Below are positions 33,312 through 39,252 of a DNA stretch of 39,303 nucleotides, one piece after another; the stretch's first letter is position 1; each line of letters begins with the position of its first letter. The translations under genes were made by a program, and so were the position numbers. Source of the DNA: a virus. The notes below the pieces were generated by a model. That model saw only the letters and a list, made by a program, of their open reading frames with translations, made no database searches and was not told where the DNA came from. The DNA lies in the IMG/VR virus record IMGVR_UViG_3300032462_002466, positions 1-39,303 of that record; one strand, written 5' to 3'.

Positions 33312-34094
33312 TTAATAAAAATCTGACGTAAAGCCTTCCCTGACTCCAAGTATCTTCATTTCATTAAAAAAATTATCTTCATACTCTTCAAAACCAGAAA
33401 CAGGACTCATAGCATCTTTTAATAAAACAATCTTTGAAATAGCATTAGGTCTATGCTTAACAATGCTTCTTACAGTTTCTGAAACACAATGAGAACTAGC
33501 CTCTCCTGCTATAAGAGTATTATCTGAATTTTCTATTCTATCAAGAGCAGATTTATTAGGAAGAGTCTCAGGATTATCATCATTAGGCTCTATTGCCTCT
33601 ATCGCACTAAACCATTCGGAATACGGATACAAGCCCTTAATTATCTTAAAAGCCATATCTTTTTTCTCTGTTTCCCAATTTGATATTGCGTAATCTATAG
33701 ACTCATGTATATTAGAACCCCATGATCCAACAAGACAATGATAAGGCCAAATACAATGAGGCTTATCTAACTCTTTAAGATAATTTAAAGATATATCTAA
33801 TAATTCCTTTTTAGAAGGAACCCAGTGTCCATCTAAGACCTCGCTTGGATCAATAATTGTGAATGGGTTAGGATGATTACCATTTCTTCCAACCCAGTAT
33901 AAGGGATGCGATATATTAAACCTATGATGGTTATCAAGGGATAAAGTTATACTAGATATATCTTTTACTCTATTATTAATCAATAAAGATAAACGATTCA
34001 TATCGTTAATAGCCCCTTTAACCATTAATGATCCCTTTTCATCAATAAAATCGTTCTGAGGATCAATTATTAGTATGTTAATTTTTTCAGCCAT
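33312..34094 (-). CDS. pncA: Nicotinamidase (isochorismatase family)
   Basis: 260 residues. It converts nicotinamide to nicotinate, the substrate of PncB. The catalytic triad is Asp11 (LIIDPQNDF), Lys153 (IIKGLYPYS) and Cys203 (GEASSHCVSETVRS). Metal-binding residues lie in SLDNHHRFNISHP (Asp54, His56, His63). The typical WPYHCLVGSWGS segment is present at about 116-127. It is slightly longer than usual because of an insertion near 70-100. AAAGG lies just before the ATG. It is about 5 kb from the pncB-nadE operon and on the other strand. The call as nicotinamidase rather than another isochorismatase-like hydrolase rests on the HCxxGxxG segment and metal site. Confidence 0.85.
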   Translation of the reverse strand: MAEKINILIIDPQNDFIDEKGSLMVKGAINDMNRLSLLINNRVKDISSITLSLDNHHRFNISHPLYWVGRNGNHPNPFTIIDPSEVLDGHWVPSKKELLDISLNYLKELDKPHCIWPYHCLVGSWGSNIHESIDYAISNWETEKKDMAFKIIKGLYPYSEWFSAIEAIEPNDDNPETLPNKSALDRIENSDNTLIAGEASSHCVSETVRSIVKHRPNAISKIVLLKDAMSPVSGFEEYEDNFFNEMKILGVREGFTSDFY

Positions 34095-34141
34095 TTTGTA
34101 ACCTTTCTACTATGATAGAAGAACTTGATGCTATTCCGGAG

Positions 34142-34546
34142 TTATAATTCAGAACAGTCATCTTCAACCTTTTCTTCAACATCGATAGTGCTACATATAT
34201 ATTTAATCTTTTTATCAATATTAATAACACCATATTTGTATGACATAAATAATTTTCCTATATCAGAAATACTAGAATTTATATATTTAGCATCTTTATT
34301 AATACTTATTTTATTAAAAAATAATTCTGCTCTTCTTGTTATTATTCTTATGTTTCTTATATTATTATATAACTCTTTTATAGAATCTTCAAGAATGATA
34401 CTATCAATAATACTCTTTATATCTTCTGTTTGAAAAAAGTCTATTACTGATTTATAAAATAAGTAGCTTTCTTCCATGTGTTTCAATAATCTCTTGATAT
34501 TTGAAATTCCTTTTTCTCTATCTTCTTTTTTAAGATACTTAGCCAT
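34142..34546 (-). CDS. Hypothetical helical protein, 134 aa
   Basis: Start at 34546 chosen because GGAG is six bases upstream; the frame also has an ATG at 34558. Almost entirely helical, Ile/Lys/Asp-rich (KRLLKHMEESYLFYKSVIDFFQTEDIKSIIDSIILEDSIKELYNNIRNIRII). It overlaps the upstream gene by eight bases. Not recognised. Confidence 0.55.
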   Translation of the reverse strand: MAKYLKKEDREKGISNIKRLLKHMEESYLFYKSVIDFFQTEDIKSIIDSIILEDSIKELYNNIRNIRIITRRAELFFNKISINKDAKYINSSISDIGKLFMSYKYGVINIDKKIKYICSTIDVEEKVEDDCSEL

Positions 34547-34913
34547 TTTTATCTCCATTTAAAATCGAATTAAAATCATCAAGTATAGCAGAAGCTAAAG
34601 ATGATATTTCATCTTGTATTTTTAATTTTACTTTTTTACTAGTAGCGGTTGTCAATGACGGACTGCTGTAAAATTTTATAATTTGAGATATATCATCTTC
34701 TGTTAAAAAGAACATATATACATTTTTAATATTACTTATTAGAATATCTATATATTTTTTTTCAAGTATTTCTACATGGCTAATTGTCATATCTCTATAT
34801 CTATTTTTCATATCTATAAGTACTGATGCAAGCCAATTTCTACAATCCTCATCTACACCTGATACCTTAAACATATTGTCTATTAGCATAGATTTTTTAG
34901 ATTTTTTAATCAT
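34539..34913 (-). CDS. Hypothetical protein, 124 aa
   Basis: A helical small protein with LIDNMFKVSGVDEDCRNWLASVLIDMKNRYRD and FFLTEDDISQIIKFYSSPSLTTATSKKVKLKIQDEISSLASAILDDF. It resembles the next protein in composition and may be a distant paralogue. Coupled to its upstream neighbour by ATGA. The segment ISQIIKFYSSPS recalls the motif of DUF2059-like helical proteins, only weakly. Confidence 0.55.
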   Translation of the reverse strand: MIKKSKKSMLIDNMFKVSGVDEDCRNWLASVLIDMKNRYRDMTISHVEILEKKYIDILISNIKNVYMFFLTEDDISQIIKFYSSPSLTTATSKKVKLKIQDEISSLASAILDDFNSILNGDKNG

Positions 34914-35335
34914 GGCATTATTATACCACTATTTGTTTTCCTAGATGATCTAGAATTAGCAACTGCTGACAATTCTCCAGGTGTTGCTTCAACAAGAGAA
35001 GAACGCCTCTCTGCATCCTGTAATTCTTTAACTTTTGCAGAGAAGAATTCATCAAACTTACCAAAAGCATCTTCCACATCACTAGCTACAATTGGAAATG
35101 ACAGTCTTTGAGGTATAACTTGCCCAGAAGGATTTTGTATAAGTATTGTAGTGTTTCCGATATATGTTTTCTCTATATCAGGATCAGGAAGATCACCTAA
35201 AGATTTTAGGTCATCATCGGAAATGGTCAATCTGCATTCTCCAACCCTAACGCATTCGTTTACGGTTTTAGATTCACCAGCAAAATCTAAAACATATGTG
35301 TTTACTTTTCTGATAGCAAATTTTTGATTATTCAT
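34910..35335 (-). CDS. Hypothetical protein, 141 aa
   Basis: The N-terminal 95 residues are beta-rich (KFAIRKVNTYVLDFAGESKTVNECVRVGECRLTISDDDLKSLGD, TYIGNTTILIQNPSGQVIPQRLSFPI). A helix follows (EDAFGKFDEFFSAKVKELQDAERRS) and a Ser/Arg-rich tail. No family is recognised. It heads a three-gene coupled set down to 34142. Confidence 0.55.
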   Translation of the reverse strand: MNNQKFAIRKVNTYVLDFAGESKTVNECVRVGECRLTISDDDLKSLGDLPDPDIEKTYIGNTTILIQNPSGQVIPQRLSFPIVASDVEDAFGKFDEFFSAKVKELQDAERRSSLVEATPGELSAVANSRSSRKTNSGIIMP

Positions 35336-35387
35336 GGGTATTCCTTATAAATTGAAATTACAAGGAACAATATAACCTATCTAATAA

Positions 35388-35798
35388 TCACCCATCAAAT
35401 TCAATATCCCTATCTGCTTCTTTTTCACTACTATTAATATCTTCAATTATTCTTCTTGCTTTCTCACCAAGTGTCATGACATAATTCCATTTTTCTTTAT
35501 ATTTCAAACTATCCTCATAAGCACTTTCTGCTTTATTCTTTATTGTAGTAAAATCTAAAAGATCAGATGTGATGATAATTTTTTCCGTACTTCTAAGAAG
35601 TATTTTTGCATCTCTAATAACTTCTTCTAAATCAGATATTATGTCCTGAAATTCTATCATATCTAATATGACTTTTTTTTTCCTAAATGAAAATATAAAT
35701 GTATGACTGCATGATATAATCTGCCTAAATATTTTATTTCTTTCATCTACCCAAATTTTTAACTCATTTAGATTTTTAACATTGTATATTAGTGTCAT
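35388..35798 (-). CDS. Hypothetical helical protein, 136 aa
   Basis: It is predicted mostly helical and coiled coil (IIEFQDIISDLEEVIRDAKILLRSTEKII, NKAESAYEDSLKYKEKWNYVMTLGEKARRIIEDINSSEKEAD). Stand-alone, with 52 bases to the next gene. Not recognised. Confidence 0.5.
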   Translation of the reverse strand: MTLIYNVKNLNELKIWVDERNKIFRQIISCSHTFIFSFRKKKVILDMIEFQDIISDLEEVIRDAKILLRSTEKIIITSDLLDFTTIKNKAESAYEDSLKYKEKWNYVMTLGEKARRIIEDINSSEKEADRDIEFDG

Positions 35799-35878
35799 CT
35801 CTTTGGTCCTAAATTACTTGTCTAATTTGATTTCGACAAAAAGTAACTTATACCTTTGAGATGTTTTTAAATATTATT

Positions 35879-36067
35879 TTATGTTTCTTTTTTTACTATC
35901 ATTTTCCCGCTAAAAACAAGAAGCTCATTAGTTTCTATTTTGATAGAATTTTCAGATGGCTTATATTTTTTTTCCAATTTTATATACTTTTCACCTCGAT
36001 ATGAAAAATATGATCCAGGTTTAATTTCTGAGAATCTTACAACGTTTTCTATTGTGCTTTTATCCAT
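35879..36067 (-). CDS. Hypothetical small beta protein, 62 aa
   Basis: The pattern VVRFSEIKPGSYFSYRGEKYIKLEKKYKPS followed by NELLVFSGKMIVKKE resembles small SH3-like barrels. That is a common phage pattern with no assigned function. It lies 80 bases from its downstream neighbour. Confidence 0.5.
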   Translation of the reverse strand: MDKSTIENVVRFSEIKPGSYFSYRGEKYIKLEKKYKPSENSIKIETNELLVFSGKMIVKKET

Positions 36068-36162
36068 AAATCAAATTCATTCTCAAATGCATCTAAAATT
36101 TTATTAAGAACAATCGTTATTCTTTCAAATAGGATTTTTGTAAGAGAGTAATTGCCGGAGAA

Positions 36163-36360
36163 TTAATGAGACTCGTGATATATACTAACTTCAGTACTAC
36201 CCTTGTGAGCAGCCAATCTTCCTGAAATGATTTTCTTTTCCCAACCTTTTGATTTTATCAAATCCCATATAAGATTTGCATTATAATAATTAGCAGAAAG
36301 AAGATTATCCCTTATATCACAAAGCCTATCTAAAATAATATCTGATTCTTTTTTTTCCAT
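36163..36360 (-). CDS. Hypothetical protein, 65 aa, directly after tRNA-Ser(GGA)
   Basis: The ATG at 36360 lies four bases past the tRNA 3' end. A longer frame reading into the tRNA is rejected. The sequence is helical (EKKESDIILDRLCDIRDNLLSANYYNANLIWDLIKSKGWEKK). No Shine-Dalgarno is seen, so translation may start after tRNA processing. Not recognised. Confidence 0.45.
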   Translation of the reverse strand: MEKKESDIILDRLCDIRDNLLSANYYNANLIWDLIKSKGWEKKIISGRLAAHKGSTEVSIYHESH

Positions 36361-36363
36361 AAA

Positions 36364-36450
36364 CGGAAGACTAAGGACTCGAACCTTATGGCTTTTAGAC
36401 CACCACTCGTTTTCCAAACGAGGCCGCTGTGCCCAGTCGGTTAATCTTCC
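36364..36450 (-). tRNA. tRNA-Ser(GGA)
   Basis: Class II cloverleaf. Anticodon arm CTCGT-TTGGAAA-ACGAG gives GGA, reading UCU and UCC. Acceptor GGAAGAT/GTCTTCC, discriminator G as usual for Ser. T arm TAAGG-TTCGAGT-CCTTA, long variable arm. Last tRNA of the array. Confidence 0.95.
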
Positions 36451-36454
36451 AAAG

Positions 36455-36540
36455 CGGTAGGTGCCGGAGTCGAACCGACAAAGCCCTTTCAGGCTTGCTC
36501 GATTTCAAATCGAGGAGGCTTGCCAATGCCCAAACCTACC
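36455..36540 (-). tRNA. tRNA-Ser(UGA)
   Basis: Acceptor GGTAGGT/ACCTACC, discriminator G. Anticodon arm CTCGA-TTTGAAA-TCGAG gives UGA, reading UCA. Long variable arm (AGCC/GGCT stem). Four bases from the next tRNA. Confidence 0.95.
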
Positions 36541-36548
36541 AAATCTTT

Positions 36549-36749
36549 TCAGCCAAAAATTAAAGTCAAATCACCATCAGCAGGAACCGTAACGGCCTTA
36601 AGAACAACTGTTCCAGAAATTACACCATCAATACATGTTAAGTCACTAGTTACGTTCTTAGCGTATTGTGGGACAGTAATTGAACCAGGATATAATGGAT
36701 CTCCATAGAAATTTAAGGAGCTGATAACGCTGTTTCTGAAAGCTTCCAT
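36549..36749 (-). CDS. Hypothetical small beta-rich protein, 66 aa
   Basis: MEAFRNSVISSLNFYGDPLYPGSITVPQYAKNVTSDLTCIDGVISGTVVLKAVTVPADGDLTLIFG reads like a compact virion or tail-tip domain. The ATG at 36749 is preceded at 13 bases by GGAGTG; a TTG six bases upstream is also possible. The start lies inside the end of a fragmented reading frame (36713-37073), which could make it a remnant of a larger gene. Intact in itself. Confidence 0.5.
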   Translation of the reverse strand: MEAFRNSVISSLNFYGDPLYPGSITVPQYAKNVTSDLTCIDGVISGTVVLKAVTVPADGDLTLIFG

Positions 36750-37073
36750 TCCCAATATCTCACTCCTGCTACAAGGAAATACATATAAGTAGAGCCTAAA
36801 GGAACTCCACCAAATCTTGGCTCTGCTTGTGAAGCAGATCCATTAATCTGATCAATATTTGCTGCTGTTGTCCAATCTGAAGTAGGAACACCTAAATTAT
36901 CAGTCCGTCATTGTTAATATCTGATATTGCTAAATACCACTTATTACCTATTTGATAAATATCTCTTCTTCGCATTCTATAAAATCTTCTGATACAAAAG
37001 ATACAGATATTATATTGTTATTAACAGCATCGCTTTTTGTTTTTATATAAGAATTTGCAAACACACTATTCAT
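36713..37073 (-). pseudogene. Fragmented gene(s) inside the tRNA array
   Basis: Protein-like sequence continues across three frames. From ATG 37073 a frame gives 41 residues to TAG at 36948. From ATG 36975 a second gives RRRDIYQIGNKWYLAISDINNDGL to TAG at 36892. A third carries DNLGVPTSDWTTAANIDQ through FGGVPLGSTYMYFLVAGVRYWEW to TAA at 36713. One missing base near 36902 would join the last two as ...NNDGLDNLG.... It may be a decayed tail-protein gene, assembly errors, or several tiny overlapping genes. Confidence 0.45.
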
Positions 37074-37091
37074 TATTAACCTTATTGAATA

Positions 37092-37241
37092 TCACAATCT
37101 GCTTATAAAACAAAAAATTCTTTCTATAATTGTTGGCTTATAGTCTCTTATATATCTATAATATAAGTCGTCTAATTCCTTTGTTTTATCCATAATGCTA
37201 TACCATTCATATTTTGATAATCCACATGGATACCTTTTCAT
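37092..37241 (-). CDS. Hypothetical small protein, 49 aa
   Basis: Start ATG at 37241 has AAAGGA five bases upstream; a longer frame reads into tRNA-Ser(CGA) and is rejected. The product (MKRYPCGLSKYEWYSIMDK... ending IIERIFCFISRL) is basic and aromatic. Not recognised. Confidence 0.5.
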   Translation of the reverse strand: MKRYPCGLSKYEWYSIMDKTKELDDLYYRYIRDYKPTIIERIFCFISRL

Positions 37242-37255
37242 AAAAATCCTTTCAA

Positions 37256-37341
37256 CGGAAACGGCGAGATTCGAACTCGCGGGCGGGATTCCCGCCTCCT
37301 GTTTTCGAAACAAGTACCTTAAGCCACTCAGTCACGTTTCC
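37256..37341 (-). tRNA. tRNA-Ser(CGA)
   Basis: Acceptor GGAAACG/CGTTTCC, discriminator G. Anticodon arm CTTGT-TTCGAAA-ACAGG gives CGA, reading UCG. Variable arm GGCGGG/CCCGCC. T arm GCGAG-TTCGAAT-CTCGC. Confidence 0.95.
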
Positions 37342-37343
37342 AA

Positions 37344-37531
37344 TTACAGTTGCGACTTAATTGGTATTATGACGGTTCCCGCTCGGCTCATGGCCGGGTC
37401 TGATGATAGCCTAGATGCAGTCTTAACTATCCTATTGCTCATTTAGAACAAACTCAGAGTACGCCCTTTTGTCATAATTTCTAGCTTTACCATATTCCTG
37501 CACTCAGCCAGTTAAGGCATCGCAACTGTAA
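37344..37531. other. 188-base element bounded by 12-bp inverted repeats
   Basis: Perfect inverted repeat TTACAGTTGCGA (37344-37355) and TCGCAACTGTAA (37520-37531). After a 3-base bulge the stem continues with CTTAA/TTAAG. Internal complements include ATTATGAC/GTCATAAT, CTTAACT/AGTTAAG and the hairpin CGGC-CATGA-GCCG. It fills the space between two Ser tRNAs exactly. It may be a structured RNA or a small transposon-like remnant. A 32-codon minus frame (MSNRIVKTASRLSSD...) inside it is not convincing as a gene. Confidence 0.6.
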
Positions 37532-37532
37532 A

Positions 37533-37621
37533 CGGAAGTGACAGGATTCGAACCTGTGGGGCTATCAATTTAACCCGCAAGTTTAGCAAACTTGAGCCAT
37601 AAGCCGCTCGGCCACACTTCC
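37533..37621 (-). tRNA. tRNA-Ser(GCU)
   Basis: Acceptor GGAAGTG/CACTTCC, discriminator G. Anticodon arm CAAGT-TTGCTAA-ACTTG gives GCU, reading AGU and AGC. Long variable arm, T arm ACAGG-TTCGAAT-CCTGT. Confidence 0.95.
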
Positions 37622-37686
37622 AAATTTCATTCTATTGACTTACCATAAAGATAAAGATTAATGTTTACAATCCTTTATCTTATCAA

Positions 37687-37825
37687 AGCTGCGAATAGGA
37701 GTCGAACCTATCTAAATCAATACACGGGAGTCCACATGTATGACGACAATCACCAGTCTCAGACGTAGCAGACTCAATCGATTTGACTGGCAACCTGTCA
37801 ACGCTTCCGCAGCGTTTGCCGCAGC
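37687..37825 (-). ncRNA. Oversized tRNA-like RNA (139 bases)
   Basis: The ends form a 7-bp acceptor-like stem (GCTGCGG/TCGCAGC) beside a normal T arm (ATAGG-TTCGACT-CCTAT). Between them, in order: a 6-bp hairpin (AACGCT/AGCGTT) in the D-arm place; a long arm (GACA/TGTC, then GCCAGTC/GACTGGT) with a 25-base loop in the anticodon place; and a 7-bp hairpin (ATACATG/CGTGTAT) in the variable-arm place. The order matches a class II tRNA, but no normal anticodon loop or D loop GG is present. It sits between tRNA-Leu(AAG) and tRNA-Ser(GCU). No tmRNA signature is seen. Confidence 0.6.
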
Positions 37826-37834
37826 ATACTATAA

Positions 37835-37919
37835 TATCCTTAGCAGGATTCGAACCTGCAATAACCTTTCGGTTGCCACTACCTTAAAGTGGTGCGTCTG
37901 CCAATTCCGCCATAAGGAC
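37835..37919 (-). tRNA. tRNA-Leu(AAG)
   Basis: Acceptor GTCCTTA/TAAGGAT with G1-U72, discriminator A. Anticodon arm CCACT-TTAAGGT-AGTGG gives AAG, reading CUU, and CUC if A34 becomes inosine. Variable arm AACC-GAAA-GGTT. T arm GCAGG-TTCGAAT-CCTGC. Confidence 0.93.
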
Positions 37920-37946
37920 TTAAAAACATACGTAATGATATTCTAT

Positions 37947-38162
37947 TTATGTGATATTTTTTACCCACTTATCACATGTTGAACAATAGTAACCTGAATC
38001 ATTATTCCCAGAAGGATCTGGCTCGTATACAAAATTATGAGGACATCTATCTTTAACTTCTTTCTCTTCTAATGCAAACTTTTCCGACATTTTCTTCTTT
38101 TTTACATGAATTTCTATTAATCTTTTGGACACGGTTTTTAATGACAGGAGTTTGTTATTCAT
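37947..38162 (-). CDS. Small zinc-ribbon protein, 71 aa
   Basis: Helical basic N-terminus (KTVSKRLIEIHVKKKKMSEKFALEEKEVKD) and a C-terminal ribbon CPHNFVYEPDPSGNNDSGYYCSTCDKWVKNI, where three Cys and a His could bind zinc. Not recognised. It is one of the protein genes inside the tRNA array. Confidence 0.6.
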   Translation of the reverse strand: MNNKLLSLKTVSKRLIEIHVKKKKMSEKFALEEKEVKDRCPHNFVYEPDPSGNNDSGYYCSTCDKWVKNIT

Positions 38163-38190
38163 TTTATCAATTTTTCATACCAATATGAAA

Positions 38191-38529
38191 TTAATCTATT
38201 TCAATAAATCCAAGGGGAATTAATCTATTTTTGACTATTTCCCAAACTTCTTCAAAAGACTTAGTAGAATCATACCATATAAGATGATATGATTCGGAAG
38301 CACCTATATCAATATTAAGTCCTGAGCCTTCAAAAGCTTCATTCATAATATCATTAACAGATTCATAATCACTGAGCATTCCCTCTGTCTCTGATTCTGG
38401 TCCGCAATAAAAGGCGCATTGCTCACCTTCTTGATAATTTCGACCTGCCGTATCACCTTTGAAAAATATAACTCTACCAGAAAGATATTGTTCTTTTTCT
38501 AAAGATTTTCCACCGTCTAGGATAATCAT
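38191..38529 (-). CDS. Hypothetical acidic protein, 112 aa
   Basis: The pattern is MIILDGGKSLEKEQYLSGRVIFFKGDTAG at the start and SYHLIWYDSTKSFEEVWEIVKNRLIPLGFIEID at the end. It is compact, acidic and probably alpha/beta. AAAGGAAAAACC precedes the ATG. No family is recognised. It separates tRNA-Leu(UAA) from the rest of the array. Confidence 0.6.
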   Translation of the reverse strand: MIILDGGKSLEKEQYLSGRVIFFKGDTAGRNYQEGEQCAFYCGPESETEGMLSDYESVNDIMNEAFEGSGLNIDIGASESYHLIWYDSTKSFEEVWEIVKNRLIPLGFIEID

Positions 38530-38607
38530 GGTTTTTCCTTTTTCTAAAGAATATTTGGTTAAACATGCCCTAAAGATAAGACATTATAAAATACTTCCGG
38601 AGAAAAA

Positions 38608-38692
38608 TACCGCCAGCAGGATTCGAACCTGCACGAGTTTTTAGCTCACTGGATTTTAAATCCAGGTCGTCTACCAATTCCGGCATGGCGGC
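38608..38692 (-). tRNA. tRNA-Leu(UAA)
   Basis: Acceptor GCCGCCA/TGGCGGT, discriminator A. Anticodon arm CTGGA-TTTAAAA-TCCAG gives UAA, reading UUA. Variable arm GAG/CTC. It differs from tRNA-Leu(CAA) at only three positions by eye. Confidence 0.96.
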
Positions 38693-38705
38693 ATATCATA
38701 AAAAA

Positions 38706-38787
38706 TGCGGGTGAAGGGATTTGAACCCATACCTCTTTCGAGACCAGAACCTAAATCTGGCGCGGCTGCCAATTACGCCACACCCGC
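38706..38787 (-). tRNA. tRNA-Leu(UAG)
   Basis: Acceptor GCGGGTG/CACCCGC, discriminator A. Anticodon arm CCAGA-TTTAGGT-TCTGG gives UAG, reading CUA and probably other CUN codons. Variable arm CTC-GAAA-GAG. T arm ATGGG-TTCAAAT-CCCTT. Confidence 0.95.
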
Positions 38788-38802
38788 AATACTCTAAACC
38801 AA

Positions 38803-38886
38803 TGTGCCGGATAGGACTCGAACCTATAATCGCCGTTAGGCAGCAGATTTACAGTCTGCCTGCTTATCCAGTTTGCATACCGACAC
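38803..38886 (-). tRNA. tRNA-Tyr(GUA)
   Basis: Acceptor GTGTCGG/CCGGCAC, discriminator A. Anticodon arm GCAGA-CTGTAAA-TCTGC gives GUA, reading UAU and UAC. It has the long variable arm expected of bacterial tRNA-Tyr. T arm ATAGG-TTCGAGT-CCTAT. Confidence 0.95.
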
Positions 38887-38894
38887 AAAGAAAA

Positions 38895-38979
38895 TACCGC
38901 CAGCAGGATTCGAACCTGCACGAGTTTTTAGCTCACTGGATTTTGAATCCAGGTCGTCTACCAATTCCGTCATAGCGGC
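38895..38979 (-). tRNA. tRNA-Leu(CAA)
   Basis: Acceptor GCCGCTA/TGGCGGT, discriminator A. Anticodon arm CTGGA-TTCAAAA-TCCAG gives CAA, reading UUG. It is a near-identical copy of tRNA-Leu(UAA), with the wobble base changed. Confidence 0.95.
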
Positions 38980-38989
38980 ATATTATAAA

Positions 38990-39071
38990 AGGGCAGTATG
39001 GGACTCGAACCCATGAAGGATTGCTCCACTCGTTTTGCAGACGAGCTCGTTAGCCGCTCCGACAACCGCCC
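38990..39071 (-). tRNA. tRNA-Cys(GCA) with long variable arm
   Basis: Acceptor GGGCGGT/ACTGCCC, discriminator U as in tRNA-Cys. Anticodon arm CTCGT-CTGCAAA-ACGAG gives GCA, reading UGC and UGU. The variable region is 14 bases with a GGA-GCAA-TCC hairpin and the D stem is short, a Ser-like class II body. Ordinary bacterial tRNA-Cys has a short variable loop. First tRNA of the array. Confidence 0.88.
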
Positions 39072-39110
39072 TGTGATAAATGCGTTAATCTATTCACTTG
39101 TCAAAGACCA

Positions 39111-39143
39111 AAGAAAAAGCCCCATCATTTCTGACAGGGCTTT
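39111..39143 (-). terminator. Attenuator terminator before the tRNA array
   Basis: On the minus strand AAAGCCC (39143-39137) pairs with GGGCTTT (39122-39116) across a 14-base loop and runs into TTTTTCTTT. It lies between the leader peptide and tRNA-Cys, so transcription must pass it to reach the array. Its 5' arm is shared with the antiterminator stem. Confidence 0.85.
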
Positions 39144-39192
39144 GATATTGCTAATTTGGATGCGTGATTCATCCTTGCAATGTCAAAGCCCT
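39136..39192 (-). promoter_or_regulatory. Antiterminator hairpin, exclusive with the terminator
   Basis: AGGGCTTTGACATTGC (39192-39177) pairs with GCAATATCAAAGCCCT (39151-39136) over 16 positions with one G-U. An inner 5-bp stem (GGATG/CATCC) stacks above it. Its 3' arm contains the whole 5' arm of the terminator, so only one can form. The leader stop codon (39171-39169) lies six bases past its 5' arm, so a ribosome at the stop would cover that arm. Confidence 0.82.
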
Positions 39193-39246
39193 ATTTGATA
39201 GACTCAAATAGAGGCAAGACAACGAAGATGATAAGTTCTGTTTCAT
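39169..39246 (-). CDS. 25-codon leader peptide of the tRNA array
   Basis: ATG at 39246 to TGA at 39169. Codons 5-17 are all Leu, Ser, Cys or Tyr. Grouped by reading tRNA: UUA at 5; UUG at 9 and 14; CUC at 12; CUA at 16; UCA at 6 and 17; UCU at 7 and 10; UCG at 8; AGU at 15; UGC at 11; UAU at 13. Each of the ten downstream tRNAs (Leu UAA, CAA, AAG, UAG; Ser UGA, GGA, CGA, GCU; Cys GCA; Tyr GUA) is represented. No Shine-Dalgarno precedes the ATG, which sits where transcription should begin, so it may be leaderless. Its job is presumably to sense tRNA supply, not to make a useful peptide. Confidence 0.8.
   Translation of the reverse strand: MKQNLSSSLSCLYLSLSNRALTLQG
39191..39211 (-). promoter_or_regulatory. 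Leader hairpin within the sensing codons
   Basis: CTATTTGA/TCAAATAG, an 8-bp stem with a 5-base loop, lies in codons 12-19 of the leader. It overlaps the antiterminator's 5' arm by two bases. It corresponds to the 1:2 stem of classical attenuators. Confidence 0.65.
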
Positions 39247-39252
39247 AATGGT

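Noticed and set aside
37401-37411. CTGATGA on the plus strand, resembling a hammerhead ribozyme core
   Set aside because: No GAAA box follows the neighbouring stem, so the catalytic core is incomplete.
37687-37825. tmRNA
   Set aside because: The tRNA-like ends are suggestive, but the conserved 5' segment after the acceptor stem, the 3' CCA and a tag-length design are missing, and it is far too short.
37740-37982. 80-residue plus-strand ORF
   Set aside because: It runs through the tRNA-like element and tRNA-Leu(AAG) in antisense, so it is explained by RNA genes.
39076-39104. Promoter TTGACA with 17-base spacing to ATTTAT just before tRNA-Cys
   Set aside because: The -35 is perfect, but the implied start point falls inside the tRNA's first bases and the -10 is poor; the promoter at 39253-39280 fits better.
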